64,000 bases of DNA from an uncultured Archangium sp. Its GTDB lineage: Bacteria > Myxococcota > Myxococcia > Myxococcales > Myxococcaceae. Position numbers and translations under genes: made by a program. The notes under the pieces are model-generated. The model ran no database searches. It worked only from the letters and a program-made list of their open reading frames with translations, and was not told the origin of the DNA. Positions 41,943-54,264 of this stretch are shown here, in pieces; position 1 is the stretch's first letter; each line of letters opens with the position of its first letter. Where the stretch lies: assembly GCA_903905455.1 (NCBI GenBank), contig CAIVGN010000050.1, positions 1-64,000 of the forward strand, given 5' to 3'.

Positions 41943-43685
41943 ATGGACCTTGAACGCCTGGCAACCGTCGCCGCCGCGTGGGCCGGCGGCGACCCCGACC
42001 CGAAGACCGCAGCTGAAGTTCGCGCGCTGATCGCTGCGAAGGACGTGGCCGCGCTGGAAGACCGCTTCGGCGCGTCGCTCGAGTTCGGCACCGCGGGGCT
42101 GCGCGGCGTGCTCGGCGGCGGCACCAACCGCATGAACCTCGCGGTGGTGCGCCGCACCTCGGCCGGCCTCGCGCGCTACCTGAAGGCCCAGGTGCCCGAC
42201 GTCGCGAAGCGCGGGGTGGTCATCGGCCGTGATGGGCGGCACATGAGCCTCGAGTTCGCCCGCGAGACCGCCCTGGTCTTCGCCGCCGAGGGGGTGCCCG
42301 CGCACGTGTTCGCGGGCGTGTCGCCCACCCCGGTCACCGCCTTCGCGCTCACGAGCCTCGGCGCGGCCGCGGCGGTGATGGTGACCGCGAGCCACAACCC
42401 CCCCGAGTACAACGGGTACAAGGTGTACTGGGGCAACGGCGCGCAGATCGTCCCCCCGCATGACCTGGGCATCGCGGCGGCCATCGACGCGGTGGGCCCG
42501 GCCAACACCGTGGCGCTGCTCGACGAGGCGACCGCCCGGTCGAAGGGGCTGTGGGTCGACGTGCCCGCGGCCGTCGAGCGCCAGTACCTCGACGCCATCC
42601 TCGCCCTGCGCCCCACGAAGCAGGCCGGCGATCTTTCCATCGTCTACACCGCGATGCACGGCGTCGGCGGCCGCTGGGTGCTCGCGGCGCTCCAGGAGGC
42701 CGGCTTCACCCGCGTGGCCCCGGTGCCGCAGCAGCAGGAGCCCGACGGCGACTTCCCCACGGTGCGCTTCCCCAACCCGGAAGAGAAGGGCGCGATGGAC
42801 CTGTCGACCGCGCTCGCCGAGCAGCTGCAGGCCGACGTGGTGCTCGCCAACGATCCCGACGCCGATCGCCTCGCGGTGATGGCGCGTGACGCGAAGGGCG
42901 CGCTGCGCATGCTCACCGGCAACGAAGTCGGCGTGCTGCTCGGCCACTACATGCTCACCCAGGTCCCCACGCCCCACGCCCTGGTGATCACCACCATCGT
43001 CTCGTCGGTGCAGCTCAAGGCCATCGCCGCCGCGAAGGGCGCGCGCTTCGAAGAGACGCTCACCGGGTTCAAGTGGATCGCCAACCGCGCCCTGGAGCTG
43101 CTCCCCGAGGGGGCCCGCTTCGTCATGGGGTACGAGGAGGCGCTCGGCTACACGGTGGGCACGGTGGTGCGCGACAAGGACGGCGTCGGCGCGGCGCTGG
43201 TGCTGGCCGACATGGCCGCCTGGTGCAAGGCGCGCGGCACCACGCTGCTGGGCTACCTCGAGGAGATCCAGCGCGAGCACGGCCTCTTCGTCGCCTCGCA
43301 GTTCAACGCCACGCTCAAGGGCACCAGCGGGGCGGCGCAGATCCGCGCGTTGATGGAGGCCTTCCGGGCGCGGCCCATCGAGCGCATCGGGGCGATGACC
43401 ATCTCCGCGGCCAACGACTACCAGGCCCAGGTGCGCGTCACCGGCGGCGTCAGCTCGAAGCTCACGCTGCCGAAGTCGAACGTGCTGGCCTGGGAGCTCG
43501 CCGGAGGCAGCCGCGTCACGCTGCGGCCGTCGGGCACCGAGCCGAAGATCAAGGTGTACTTCGAGTGGCGCGAGGCGCTGCAGCCGGGCGAGGCAATGGC
43601 CACGGCGAAGGCCCGCGCGGCGCAGCAGCTGGGCGCGCTCGAGCAGGCTTTTCTCACGCTGGCCAAGGAACGGGGTCTCCCATGA
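41943..43685 (+). CDS. Phosphohexomutase/phosphopentomutase (alpha-D-phosphomutase superfamily)
   Basis: 580 residues from ATG 41943, with a TATTCC box 13 nt upstream. Superfamily motifs in order: F-G-T-A-G-L-R-G near residue 52, the phosphoserine loop V-T-A-S-H-N-P-P-E near residue 150, metal loop D-P-D-A-D-R near residue 307, substrate loop G-Y-E-E-A-L-G-Y near residue 397, and phosphate-binding R-P-S-G-T-E-P-K near residue 530. The length fits the PGM2/phosphopentomutase-type group rather than the 450-residue ManB group. Next to deoC it plausibly makes deoxyribose-5-phosphate from the 1-phosphate (inference); phosphoglucomutase activity is also possible. Confidence 0.9.
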   Translation: MDLERLATVAAAWAGGDPDPKTAAEVRALIAAKDVAALEDRFGASLEFGTAGLRGVLGGGTNRMNLAVVRRTSAGLARYLKAQVPDVAKRGVVIGRDGRHMSLEFARETALVFAAEGVPAHVFAGVSPTPVTAFALTSLGAAAAVMVTASHNPPEYNGYKVYWGNGAQIVPPHDLGIAAAIDAVGPANTVALLDEATARSKGLWVDVPAAVERQYLDAILALRPTKQAGDLSIVYTAMHGVGGRWVLAALQEAGFTRVAPVPQQQEPDGDFPTVRFPNPEEKGAMDLSTALAEQLQADVVLANDPDADRLAVMARDAKGALRMLTGNEVGVLLGHYMLTQVPTPHALVITTIVSSVQLKAIAAAKGARFEETLTGFKWIANRALELLPEGARFVMGYEEALGYTVGTVVRDKDGVGAALVLADMAAWCKARGTTLLGYLEEIQREHGLFVASQFNATLKGTSGAAQIRALMEAFRARPIERIGAMTISAANDYQAQVRVTGGVSSKLTLPKSNVLAWELAGGSRVTLRPSGTEPKIKVYFEWREALQPGEAMATAKARAAQQLGALEQAFLTLAKERGLP

Positions 43686-44335
43686 AGACGGTGCTGACGC
43701 TGATCGTGATGCTGGCGGGCGCTGCCTTCGCCGCCGACGAGGTGAAGGCCGAAGACCTCAACGCGGGCCAGGCCTGGAGCGCCATCGGGCCGAAGACCGT
43801 GGCCCAGGGCAGCAACGTCATCGAGGGCTCGCTGGGGTACTCGGCGATCTCCGCCAGCTACCTGCGAGGCTTCGTGCCCGGCCTCAACCTGGGCGTGCGC
43901 CTGGGCTTCGTCTACGGCGTCGAGGGCATGTTCCGCGAGCCTTCGCCGGGCTTCAAAGGCCAGCTGCTGCTCAAGTGGCGCTTCCTCGAGTCGGGCCGGG
44001 TCTCGCTGGGCCTGACCTTCGAGCCCGGGGTGTTCACCTACGGCTCGTACCTCCAGGGCTCGCGCACCGGCCTCTCGCTCCCCATCGGCCTGCGCCTGGG
44101 CATCGCGGCGTCGAGCGCGCTCTCGGTGGCGGTGCTCGTCGATCTGCCGATGTGGGTCGAGTTCGGCACCTTCGGCGGCTTCAACTTCCCCATCCTCACC
44201 GGCGGTGGCGCCGAGTACTTCCTCACCAGCCAGTTCGCCGTCTTCGCCCGCGCGCGCATCGGACCCACGCTGCGCACCCTGCGTCCCGCCGAGGTGACCT
44301 TCGACGCGTCGGTGGGCGTGGCGTACCGCTTCTGA
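43682..44335 (+). CDS. Outer-membrane beta-barrel-like protein
   Basis: 217 residues from ATG 43682, overlapping the mutase stop (ATGA). The signal peptide MKTVLTLIVMLAGAAFA is cleaved before A-D-E-V. The rest shows alternating amphipathic strands (L-N-L-G-V-R-L-G-F-V-Y-G; L-L-L-K-W-R-F; S-L-G-L-T-F-E-P-G-V-F) and ends V-G-V-A-Y-R-F, the terminal Phe typical of outer-membrane barrels. It may be translationally coupled to the mutase by position only. Function is unknown. Confidence 0.75.
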   Translation: MKTVLTLIVMLAGAAFAADEVKAEDLNAGQAWSAIGPKTVAQGSNVIEGSLGYSAISASYLRGFVPGLNLGVRLGFVYGVEGMFREPSPGFKGQLLLKWRFLESGRVSLGLTFEPGVFTYGSYLQGSRTGLSLPIGLRLGIAASSALSVAVLVDLPMWVEFGTFGGFNFPILTGGGAEYFLTSQFAVFARARIGPTLRTLRPAEVTFDASVGVAYRF

Positions 44336-44347
44336 TCAGCGGCCGGC

Positions 44348-45784
44348 TCAATACAGCGACGCGCCGCGCCCCGAGGACCGCAGGGACTCGGTCTTCATCT
44401 GCTTGACGGCCTCGCGGCGCATCTCCGGCGCGGCGCTGGGGGCCGACGTCGACAGCCCGTAGATGGCGCTGTTGGTCTTGCGCTCGTCGGCCATGGAGTC
44501 CTTGCCGGCGACCGCGTCGGCCTCGAAGAAGATGGCGTCGTTGGCCTGCAGCGAGCGCTGCGCCCCGCCGTAGTCGCCGCGGTCGATGGCCTCGGCGGCC
44601 TTCTGGTAGTTCATCGCGGCGCGCGCCTTTCCCGCCACCACCACCGCGCCCTTGTCGCGGTTGCGCAGGGCCAGCGTGCCGTCTTCGGTGACCATCGCCG
44701 CCAGCGAGAGCCGCGCGTCGGCCGGCTTCTCGGTGAGCAGGTCGGTGTACGCGAGCTGGAACCCGGCGATGTCCACCGAGCCCGAACGCACCATGGGCGA
44801 CGCGGTGAGGTGCACCACCAGCTTCTCGACCTGGCGCGCCGAGAAGTCGGGCAGGGTGATGGAGACCGCGTTGCCCACCTGCGACACCGGGCGGCCGTAG
44901 ACCTCCACGAAGCGCACGCCCTCGGGCAGCGTGAAGCTCAACGACGCGGTGCGCGCCACCATGGTGCCCGCCTGCTCGAGGTCCTTCTGGAAGAGGGTGG
45001 CCATGGCCGCCGCGTCGCTGATGAAGCCGTACGAGCCACCGCCCACGTCGGCCAGGCGCTGCATCAGGTCTTCGTTGAAGTCGGCGCCCACGCCCAGCGA
45101 GGTCACCGAGATGCCCGAGTCGCGGATGCGGCGCACCACGTTGGCGAGGCCGGTGGCGCTGGTGATGCCCACGGTGGGCTGCCCATCGGACAGCAGCAGC
45201 AGGCGGTTGACGCGGAAGTCGGTCCTGGCGCGCTCGATGTGCCGGGCGCCGGCGGCCAGCCCCTCGCCGATGTTGGTGCCGCCCTCGTCGGCGATGTTGG
45301 CGATGAAGCGCTTGAGCTTGAGCTTGTTCTCGGGCGTGGCGAAGACGCCGCCCAGGGCCGCGACGTCAGTGCCGTAGTGCACCACCGAGAGGCGATCGTT
45401 CTCGTCGAGCAGGTCGACCAGGCGGCTCGCCGCGCGCCGGGCGTTGTCGATCTTCGCGCCCGACATCGAGCCCGAACGATCGATGACCACCGCGAGGTTG
45501 ACCGGCGCGCGCTTGCTGCCCGGCACGTCGACGGCCGTCACCTCGAGCGTCGCGAAGACGTCGCTGGTGCCGGGCACGAGATAGGGGTGCGAGAGGCGGC
45601 CCGTCAGCGACAGCGAGCCGGGGTTCGTCGCGGGGACCGGGGTGGGCGGGGGCGGGGGCGCGTCGACGATGGGCTGCGGCGCCTGGGGGACCGGCGCGGG
45701 GCCCGTGACGCGCGGCAGGCCGACGATGACGGCGGTGAGCAGCAGGGCAGCCGCGACAGCGAGGAATCCAGTCGTCCGGTTCAT
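44348..45784 (-). CDS. VWA-domain protein, membrane-anchored or secreted
   Basis: 478 residues from ATG 45784. An N-terminal hydrophobic segment (A-A-A-L-L-L-T-A-V-I-V-G-L) acts as signal or anchor, followed by a Pro-rich linker. The von Willebrand factor A domain lies at about 95-270, with the full MIDAS: D-R-S-G-S-M-S near residue 100, Thr in G-G-T-N-I-G-E and Asp in L-L-S-D-G-Q-P-T. C-terminally there is a YfbK/Vault-like beta-region and a basic tail. It likely binds a protein ligand in a metal-dependent way at the periplasmic side. It is divergent from the kinase-WD40 gene 105 bp away, which may share signalling context. Confidence 0.88.
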   Translation of the reverse strand: MNRTTGFLAVAAALLLTAVIVGLPRVTGPAPVPQAPQPIVDAPPPPPTPVPATNPGSLSLTGRLSHPYLVPGTSDVFATLEVTAVDVPGSKRAPVNLAVVIDRSGSMSGAKIDNARRAASRLVDLLDENDRLSVVHYGTDVAALGGVFATPENKLKLKRFIANIADEGGTNIGEGLAAGARHIERARTDFRVNRLLLLSDGQPTVGITSATGLANVVRRIRDSGISVTSLGVGADFNEDLMQRLADVGGGSYGFISDAAAMATLFQKDLEQAGTMVARTASLSFTLPEGVRFVEVYGRPVSQVGNAVSITLPDFSARQVEKLVVHLTASPMVRSGSVDIAGFQLAYTDLLTEKPADARLSLAAMVTEDGTLALRNRDKGAVVVAGKARAAMNYQKAAEAIDRGDYGGAQRSLQANDAIFFEADAVAGKDSMADERKTNSAIYGLSTSAPSAAPEMRREAVKQMKTESLRSSGRGASLY

Positions 45785-45888
45785 GGTCGACCCTGAAACG
45801 CGCCGGGGCCGAAACGGATCTGCGCGGTGGTGCATTCAACGAAAAGCGACCAAGAATCAGCCGGTTCCGATTTCAGCGAGGGTGTTTC

Positions 45889-48789
<2,901 letters not shown>

Positions 48790-48843
48790 TCGGTGCGCGT
48801 TGTCACGACGCACCTCGTCACGAACTTCCCGCCGCGCCATGGT

Positions 48844-48849
48844 TAGGGT
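48844..48849 (+). promoter_or_regulatory. Possible -10 box (TAGGGT) of a leaderless transcript
   Basis: TAGGGT begins 15 nt before the ATG at 48859, with no Shine-Dalgarno sequence in between. It is one of the exact TAnnnT matches seen upstream of starts. Confidence 0.35.
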
Positions 48850-48858
48850 GAGTGCGTC

Positions 48859-50031
48859 ATGGCCAGCGCGAAACGGATCCTCGTCATTGATGACGCCGAC
48901 GATGTCCGGCTGCTCGTTCAGCGGCAGCTGAACCACCTCGGTTACGAGACGCGCGGCGCGTCGAACGGGGAGGACGGCCTGGCCGCCATCGACGCCGACC
49001 CGCCGGACTTGGTGCTCTGCGACTTGCGCATGCCGCGCCTCGACGGCCTGGGGGTGCTCACGGCGCTCAAGGCGAAGCACCCCGGGCTGCCGGTGATCGT
49101 CATCTCCGGAGAAGGCGTGCTCAACGACGCGGTGGCGGCCCTGCGGCTCGGCGCGTGGGACTACATCACCAAGCCCATCGGCGGCATCGCGGTGCTCGAG
49201 CACGCGGTGGGCAAGGTGCTCGAGAAGGCCGAGCTCATCCTGGAAAACCAGCACCAGCGCACCAAGCTCGAGCAGCTCTACCGCGAGCTCGCCGAAGACC
49301 AGGCCGCGGGGCGCCGGCTCCAGTTGGGGCTGCTGCCGGAGAACGGCGCGCGCCTGGGCACCTTCACCCTGACCCGCGAGCTGCTCCCCTCGACCTACCT
49401 GAGCGGCGACTTCCTCGACGTGTTCACCGTCGACGCGCACCGCTGGGGCTTCTACCTCGCCGACGTCGCCGGCCATGGCGTGCCCTCGGCCCTGGTGACC
49501 GCGATGCTCCGCACGCTGGTCGAGCGCAAGGTGGCCGAGGCCCGGGAGCGCGACCTGGGCCGCCTCGCGCCGGCGCGCTTCCTGCGCGAGCTCAACGCCG
49601 CGCTGCTCAAGCAGGGCCACGAGAAGCACGTCGCGTTGTTCTACGGCCTGGTCGACGAGGGGCGACAGGAGCTGCACTGCGGCAACGCCGGGTGTTTCCC
49701 CTGGCCGGTGCTGCTGCAGGGCGGCACGGCGACGGCCATCGAGCTCCCCGGCATGCCCCTGGGGTTGATGCCCACCGCCGACTACGACGAGCGCACCTTC
49801 GAGCTGCTCCCCGACGCGAAGCTCGTGGCCTGCACCGACGGGGTGTTCGAGGTCATGGGCGAAGGCACGGTCGACGAGAAGAGCCGCCGCATCGCCGAGG
49901 TGGCCAGGACGTGTGACTCGGCCTCCGAGTTGGTGCGCGCGCTGGGGCTCGACGCCGGGCGCCCCCGGCCCGACGACGTGGCGGTGTTGATGCTGAAGCG
50001 AGGAGGACGCGATGCGCTACGGACACCATGA
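48859..50031 (+). CDS. Response regulator with PP2C (RsbU-type) phosphatase output
   Basis: 390 residues from ATG 48859. The receiver spans 1-125 (V-I-D-D-A-D-D, acceptor Asp in V-L-C-D-L-R-M-P-R-L-D-G, Lys in Y-I-T-K-P). A coiled linker runs to about 155 (Q-H-Q-R-T-K-L-E-Q-L-Y). The SpoIIE/PP2C domain runs to the end, with S-G-D-F, D-V-A-G-H-G-V-P-S-A, G-N-A-G, T-D-G-V-F-E and D-D-V-A-V-L-M, which carry the metal-binding Asp residues. Such proteins dephosphorylate STAS anti-anti-sigma factors. The next gene encodes one and overlaps by 20 bp, so the pair is a partner-switching input. No anti-sigma kinase lies in the window. Confidence 0.94.
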   Translation: MASAKRILVIDDADDVRLLVQRQLNHLGYETRGASNGEDGLAAIDADPPDLVLCDLRMPRLDGLGVLTALKAKHPGLPVIVISGEGVLNDAVAALRLGAWDYITKPIGGIAVLEHAVGKVLEKAELILENQHQRTKLEQLYRELAEDQAAGRRLQLGLLPENGARLGTFTLTRELLPSTYLSGDFLDVFTVDAHRWGFYLADVAGHGVPSALVTAMLRTLVERKVAEARERDLGRLAPARFLRELNAALLKQGHEKHVALFYGLVDEGRQELHCGNAGCFPWPVLLQGGTATAIELPGMPLGLMPTADYDERTFELLPDAKLVACTDGVFEVMGEGTVDEKSRRIAEVARTCDSASELVRALGLDAGRPRPDDVAVLMLKRGGRDALRTP

Positions 50032-50497
50032 TCAACTCTCGTGGCTCTGCTTCGACGGAGTCATCCGCTACACCGGGGCGCGCGAGCTCAAGGCCTTCCT
50101 CGACCGCGTGGTGCTGCCCGAGATGGGCGACACCATGGTCATCGACCTGCGCGACGTGTCGAGCATCGACAGCACGGGCCTGGGCCTGCTCGCCAGCATC
50201 GGCCGCCACAGCCTCTCGCACTTCAGCCGGCGCGCGGTGATCCTCTGCCCCGACGGGCCCGTCACCCAGTGCCTCAAGGCGATGCAATTCGACAAGCTCT
50301 TCACCCTGACCGGCGCCCTCGAGCCTCCCGGCGATCTCCCGCTCGCGGACGTGAGCGGCGCGCCGCCCCAGGAGCCGCTCGTCTCAGTGATGCTCGACGC
50401 GCACAAGGAGCTCTCTCAGCTCGACGAGGTCAATCGCTCGCGCTTCAGCGACGTGGTCGACGTGCTCGAGCAGGCCGTGGCCCGCCGTCACTCGTGA
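50012..50497 (+). CDS. STAS-domain anti-sigma factor antagonist-like protein
   Basis: 161 residues from ATG 50012, overlapping the PP2C gene by 20 bp. The STAS domain fills about residues 5-105. Its conserved loop S-S-I-D-S-T-G-L-G-L-L has the Ser that anti-sigma kinases phosphorylate in SpoIIAA/RsbV proteins. The C-terminal 50 residues are an extra Pro-rich segment and helix (D-A-H-K-E-L-S-Q-L). It is probably the substrate of the adjacent phosphatase. The sigma or other target is unknown. Confidence 0.9.
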   Translation: MRYGHHDQLSWLCFDGVIRYTGARELKAFLDRVVLPEMGDTMVIDLRDVSSIDSTGLGLLASIGRHSLSHFSRRAVILCPDGPVTQCLKAMQFDKLFTLTGALEPPGDLPLADVSGAPPQEPLVSVMLDAHKELSQLDEVNRSRFSDVVDVLEQAVARRHS

Positions 50498-50503
50498 AGC
50501 GCG

Positions 50504-51673
50504 TCAGCGAACGTCGGCGTACAGGCTGGCGGTGCGACGCGCGGCCTCACCCCAGGTGAACCCCGCGGCCCGGCGCCCGGCGCGCGCAGCCCACGCGGCC
50601 CGTTCGTCCGGCCTGGTGAGCCACGACGACAGCTGCTGCGCCAGCCCCCCGACGTCATCGGGCCCGACCTGCCACGCGCCGTCGCCGCAGACCTCCGGCA
50701 GCGAGCCCTCGGTGGAGATGATGGTGGGCACGCCCAGGCGCATCGCCTCGAGGGGCGGCAACCCGAAGCCCTCGTAACGGGAGGGGAAGACGAACACGCC
50801 GGCGCGCTTCATCAGCGCGTAGAAGACCGGGTCGGCGAGGTAACCCAGGGGGCGCACGTCGATGCCCCGCTCGCGCACCCGCAGCAGCTCCTTCTCGATG
50901 CGGCCCGACCCGAACCAGCGCTGGCCGGCGAGCACCAGGGTGACCTTCTGGCCGCCGTCGTAGAGCCGCTCCACCGCGCGCACCACCAGCTCCACGTTCT
51001 TCCGCGCGTCGAGGGCGCCGGCGTAGAGCACCCATGGCGACTCGAGGCCCAGGGCATCCAGCCACTTCACCGTGGTCGCGTCGGGCGGCGCCACGCGGTC
51101 CACGTGATCGACCCCGTGGTGCACCACGTGGAGCTTGCGCGGGTCGACGTCGAAGCGCTGGAGCACGCTCTCTCGCGCGGTCTCGCTCACGCAGATGACC
51201 TGCTGCGCGACCTGCAGGCTCCGCGCGAGCCACAGGCGGAACTGCCAGCGGAACCGGGCGGACACGGTGTCCGGCAGCAGCAGCGGCACCAGGTCGTGCA
51301 CCGTGAGCACGTAGGGCACGCCGCGGGTGCGCAGCAGGGGCAGGTTGAAGTTCGAGACCGCGTGGAAGAGCGTCGGGGCGCGCGCCTGCAGCCAGTAGGG
51401 CAGCTCGCCCAGCGTCCACCCGGTGCGGCTCATCTCGCCGCGGGGCGCCTCGCCGCTCTTGCGGGCGCCCCAGCGGTGCACGTCGAGCCCGGTGGTGACC
51501 AGCGCGCGGTGCAGCTCACGCGTGTACAGGCCGATCCCGGTGATGGGTTCGTCCCAGAGAGTGGCGTCGAAGGCGACCGGCACGGCACCGCGGCTCGTAG
51601 TCGAAGCACTCCCCTCGCGGAAGCGCCGCCTCACGTCCCCCGCGCGACCCGGCGGCCCGGGGGGGCTTGTCAT
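50504..51673 (-). CDS. Glycosyltransferase family 1/4 (GT-B)
   Basis: 389 residues from ATG 51673. A GTG at 51583, just before V-P-V-A-F-D-A-T-L-W, gives 359 residues and is a strong alternative, because the first 30 residues are atypical. The N-terminal half has G-I-G-L-Y-T-R-E-L and V-L-T-V-H-D-L-V-P. The C-terminal donor-binding half has V-L-Y-A-G-A-L-D-A-R-K-N near residue 215, and the GT4 signature F-P-S-R-Y-E-G-F-G-L-P-P-L-E near residue 295. It is a retaining sugar transferase, likely cytoplasmic and membrane-associated. The stop converges on the STAS gene stop six bases away. It is divergent from the PilZ gene. Confidence 0.92.
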   Translation of the reverse strand: MTSPPGPPGRAGDVRRRFREGSASTTSRGAVPVAFDATLWDEPITGIGLYTRELHRALVTTGLDVHRWGARKSGEAPRGEMSRTGWTLGELPYWLQARAPTLFHAVSNFNLPLLRTRGVPYVLTVHDLVPLLLPDTVSARFRWQFRLWLARSLQVAQQVICVSETARESVLQRFDVDPRKLHVVHHGVDHVDRVAPPDATTVKWLDALGLESPWVLYAGALDARKNVELVVRAVERLYDGGQKVTLVLAGQRWFGSGRIEKELLRVRERGIDVRPLGYLADPVFYALMKRAGVFVFPSRYEGFGLPPLEAMRLGVPTIISTEGSLPEVCGDGAWQVGPDDVGGLAQQLSSWLTRPDERAAWAARAGRRAAGFTWGEAARRTASLYADVR

Positions 51674-51703
51674 TCTGCCCCCGCGACGGCATTGATCCGC
51701 CCC

Positions 51704-51973
51704 ATGAGCTTCCTCGTGCAGTTCCAGGCCTCGGTCGATGACGGTTTCCAGGTCGACTACGGCAGCCAGCTCTCGCGAGGCGGCCTCTTCATCTCGACGC
51801 AGTTGGCCATCGAGCCGAAGGCGACGCTGCACGTGCAGTTCGCGCCCCGGCGCGACGCGCGGCTGGTGAGCGCGTTCTGCCGGGTGAAGGAAGTGACCGC
51901 CGGGGGCGTGAGCGCCGAGTTCGTCGGCCTCGACCCCGAGTCGGAGCAGCTCATCATCTCGGCCCTGGCCTGA
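51704..51973 (+). CDS. Stand-alone PilZ-domain protein
   Basis: 89 residues from ATG 51704, a single PilZ domain. The core motif Q-L-S-R-G-G-L-F-I (the D/N-x-S-x-x-G position) is present. The upstream R-x-x-x-R part is not evident, so c-di-GMP binding is uncertain. Stand-alone domains of this type are abundant in Myxococcota (TIGR02266-type). Located between glycosyltransferase genes, it could control glycan export or gliding (inference). Confidence 0.85.
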   Translation: MSFLVQFQASVDDGFQVDYGSQLSRGGLFISTQLAIEPKATLHVQFAPRRDARLVSAFCRVKEVTAGGVSAEFVGLDPESEQLIISALA

Positions 51974-52029
51974 GCACCGGGGCCCCAAGTTTCCCCGCCG
52001 CGAGACGGCCGATGAAGTAAGCGCGGCGC

Positions 52030-54264
52030 GTGGCAAGGGTTCACCAGCTCATCCCCTGTTTCACGCCGTCCGACGCCATGGGCCAGGCCGCGGTCGCGTG
52101 GCAACGCGTGCTCCGTCACCTCGGTCACAACGGCGAGCTCTACGCCGACGAGGTCGCTCCCGCCTGGCGCTCGCTGGTGCGGCCGGCCTCGGAGCTCAAG
52201 CCCGCCGCCGACGACTTCGTCCTCTACCACCACGGCATCGCCTCGCCGTTGGCCAGCCGGCTGCTGCACCTGCCGTGTCGCAAGGGCCTGGTGTTCCACA
52301 ACGTGACGCCCGCGCGATTCTACGAGGGCACGCGGCTGGCGGGGCCTCTCATCGCCGGTCGGGCGCAGCTCGCGGCGATGGCGGACTTCGTCGACGTGTC
52401 CATCGGCGTCTCGCAGTTCAACGCGCGCGAGCTCGAGGTGGCCGGGCACCGCCACGTGAAGGTGGTGCCGCTCTTCGTCGAGCCGGAGCGCTTCGTGGGG
52501 GCCTGCGCCGATGGGCGCATGAACTCGCGACTCTCTGGCGCCGGGCGGCCGCGCGTGGTGTCGGTCAGCCGGGTGGTGCCGCACAAGCGCATGGAGGACC
52601 TCATCGCGCTCCACGAGGAGCTGCGGCGCATCGCCCCGCGCGCGGAGCTGTGGGTGGTCGGCGGCTATGCCCCGGGCAACGCGGCGTTCAAGGCGCTCCA
52701 GCGGCGCGCCGACGCGGTCGGGGGCGTCACCTTCCTGGGCCGGGTGAGCCACGCCGAGCTCGTCGCCGCCTACCGCAGCGCCGACGTCTTCGTGTCGATG
52801 TCCGAGCACGAGGGTTTCGGGGTGCCGCTGGTGGAGGCGATGGCGGCGGATCTCCCGGTCATCGCGTTCGGCGCCGCCGCGGTGCCCGAGACCATGGGTG
52901 GGCGAGGCATCGTGTTCGACGAGAAGCACTTCGCCGCGCTGGCCGAGCTGGTGCACCTGGTGAGCCACGACGCCGAGCTGCGGAGCACGCTCATCGAGGG
53001 GCAGCGCCAGCGGGTGGCCGAGCTCTCGTTCGAAGCGACGCGCGACGCGCTCCGGGACGCACTCCCGGTCTCCGTGGGCGAGGGGACGACCACCCGCACC
53101 CGCCGCCGCGTGGCCCTCGTGGTCCAGCGCTACGGCGAGCACATCACCGGGGGCGCGGAGTCGCTCGCCCGCCAGGTGGTGCAGCACCTGGCCCCGCACG
53201 CAGACGTGGAGGTCCTCACCACCTGCGCGGTCGACCACCTCACCTGGGCCAACGAGCTCCCCGCGGGCACGTCGCGAGACGGCGACCTCACGGTGCATCG
53301 CTACCCGGTGCGTCGCCCGCGCCGCATGCGCGAGTTCAACCGGCTCTCCGACGCGCTCTTCAACAAGCCGCTCGACTTCGTGACCGAGACGCACTGGCTG
53401 GCCGAGCAGGGCCCCTTCGCGCCCGGGCTGTTCGACGCCATCTCCGCGCGGGCAGCCGACTTCGACGCCTTCCTCTTCTTCACCTACCTCTACGCGCCGA
53501 CGGCCTGGGGTGTGCCGATGGTGGCGAAGAAGGCGATCGTCATCCCCACGGCGCACGACGAGGCGCCGCTCGCGTTCGGCGCGCTGAAGGACGTCTTCGA
53601 GTGTCCCCGCGTGCTGCTCACCAACACCCCCGAGGAGGCCGAGCTCATCGCCTCGCGTTTCCCGAAGGTGGTGCGGCAGCGCGAGGTGGGCGTAGGCATC
53701 GAGCCGCTCGAGGGCCAGCCGCAGCGCTTCCGCGAGCACTTCGGGTTGACCACGCCGTACCTGCTCTACGTGGGCCGCATGGAGGCCGGGAAGGGCGTCG
53801 ACGAGCTGCTGCGTCGCCACCAGGCCCTGGTGCGGCAGTTCCACGACGCGCCGGCGCTGGTGCTCGCGGGCAGCGGAGATCTCAAGCCCACGGGCACGCG
53901 GGTCATCTACGTGGGGCGCATCGACGAAGAGGCGAAGTGGGACGCGCTCACCGGCGCGCTCGCGGTGGTGGTGCCCAGCCGCTACGAGAGCCTCTCGCTG
54001 TTGACCCTCGAGGCCTTCGCCGTGGGCACCCCGGTCATCGGCAACGCGGCGTCGGACGTGGTGCGAGGGCAGCTCGAGCGCAGCGGCGCGGGCCTGCCCT
54101 TCGTGCTCGAAGACGACGCGAGCTTCGGCGAGGCGGTGCGCCGCGTCGGCGACGAGCGCGACATGCTGAGCGCGGCCGGCAAGAAGTTCGCGAAGAAGTA
54201 CCGCTGGGACGCGGTGGTGCGCGCGTACCTCGAAGAGATCGACCTCATCCGGAGACAGTCATGA
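52030..54264 (+). CDS. Tandem double glycosyltransferase (two GT-B modules)
   Basis: 744 residues from GTG 52030, with a TAAGCG box 12 nt upstream. The first GT-B module (about 1-350) has G-V-S-Q-F-N-A-R-E-L, V-S-R-V-V-P-H-K-R-M near residue 180, and the donor signature S-E-H-E-G-F-G-V-P-L-V-E-A-M. The second module (about 360-744) starts V-A-L-V-V-Q-R-Y-G-E-H-I-T-G-G-A-E and has L-L-Y-V-G-R-M-E-A-G-K-G near residue 580, then P-S-R-Y-E-S-L-S-L-L-T-L-E. It probably adds two successive sugars. The stop overlaps the following gene (ATGA). Confidence 0.92.
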   Translation: MARVHQLIPCFTPSDAMGQAAVAWQRVLRHLGHNGELYADEVAPAWRSLVRPASELKPAADDFVLYHHGIASPLASRLLHLPCRKGLVFHNVTPARFYEGTRLAGPLIAGRAQLAAMADFVDVSIGVSQFNARELEVAGHRHVKVVPLFVEPERFVGACADGRMNSRLSGAGRPRVVSVSRVVPHKRMEDLIALHEELRRIAPRAELWVVGGYAPGNAAFKALQRRADAVGGVTFLGRVSHAELVAAYRSADVFVSMSEHEGFGVPLVEAMAADLPVIAFGAAAVPETMGGRGIVFDEKHFAALAELVHLVSHDAELRSTLIEGQRQRVAELSFEATRDALRDALPVSVGEGTTTRTRRRVALVVQRYGEHITGGAESLARQVVQHLAPHADVEVLTTCAVDHLTWANELPAGTSRDGDLTVHRYPVRRPRRMREFNRLSDALFNKPLDFVTETHWLAEQGPFAPGLFDAISARAADFDAFLFFTYLYAPTAWGVPMVAKKAIVIPTAHDEAPLAFGALKDVFECPRVLLTNTPEEAELIASRFPKVVRQREVGVGIEPLEGQPQRFREHFGLTTPYLLYVGRMEAGKGVDELLRRHQALVRQFHDAPALVLAGSGDLKPTGTRVIYVGRIDEEAKWDALTGALAVVVPSRYESLSLLTLEAFAVGTPVIGNAASDVVRGQLERSGAGLPFVLEDDASFGEAVRRVGDERDMLSAAGKKFAKKYRWDAVVRAYLEEIDLIRRQS

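Noticed and set aside
40985-44335. A microcompartment operon around deoC
   Set aside because: No shell-protein, aldehyde dehydrogenase or phosphotransacylase gene is present in the flanking sequence. Only the N-terminal extension of deoC hints at one.
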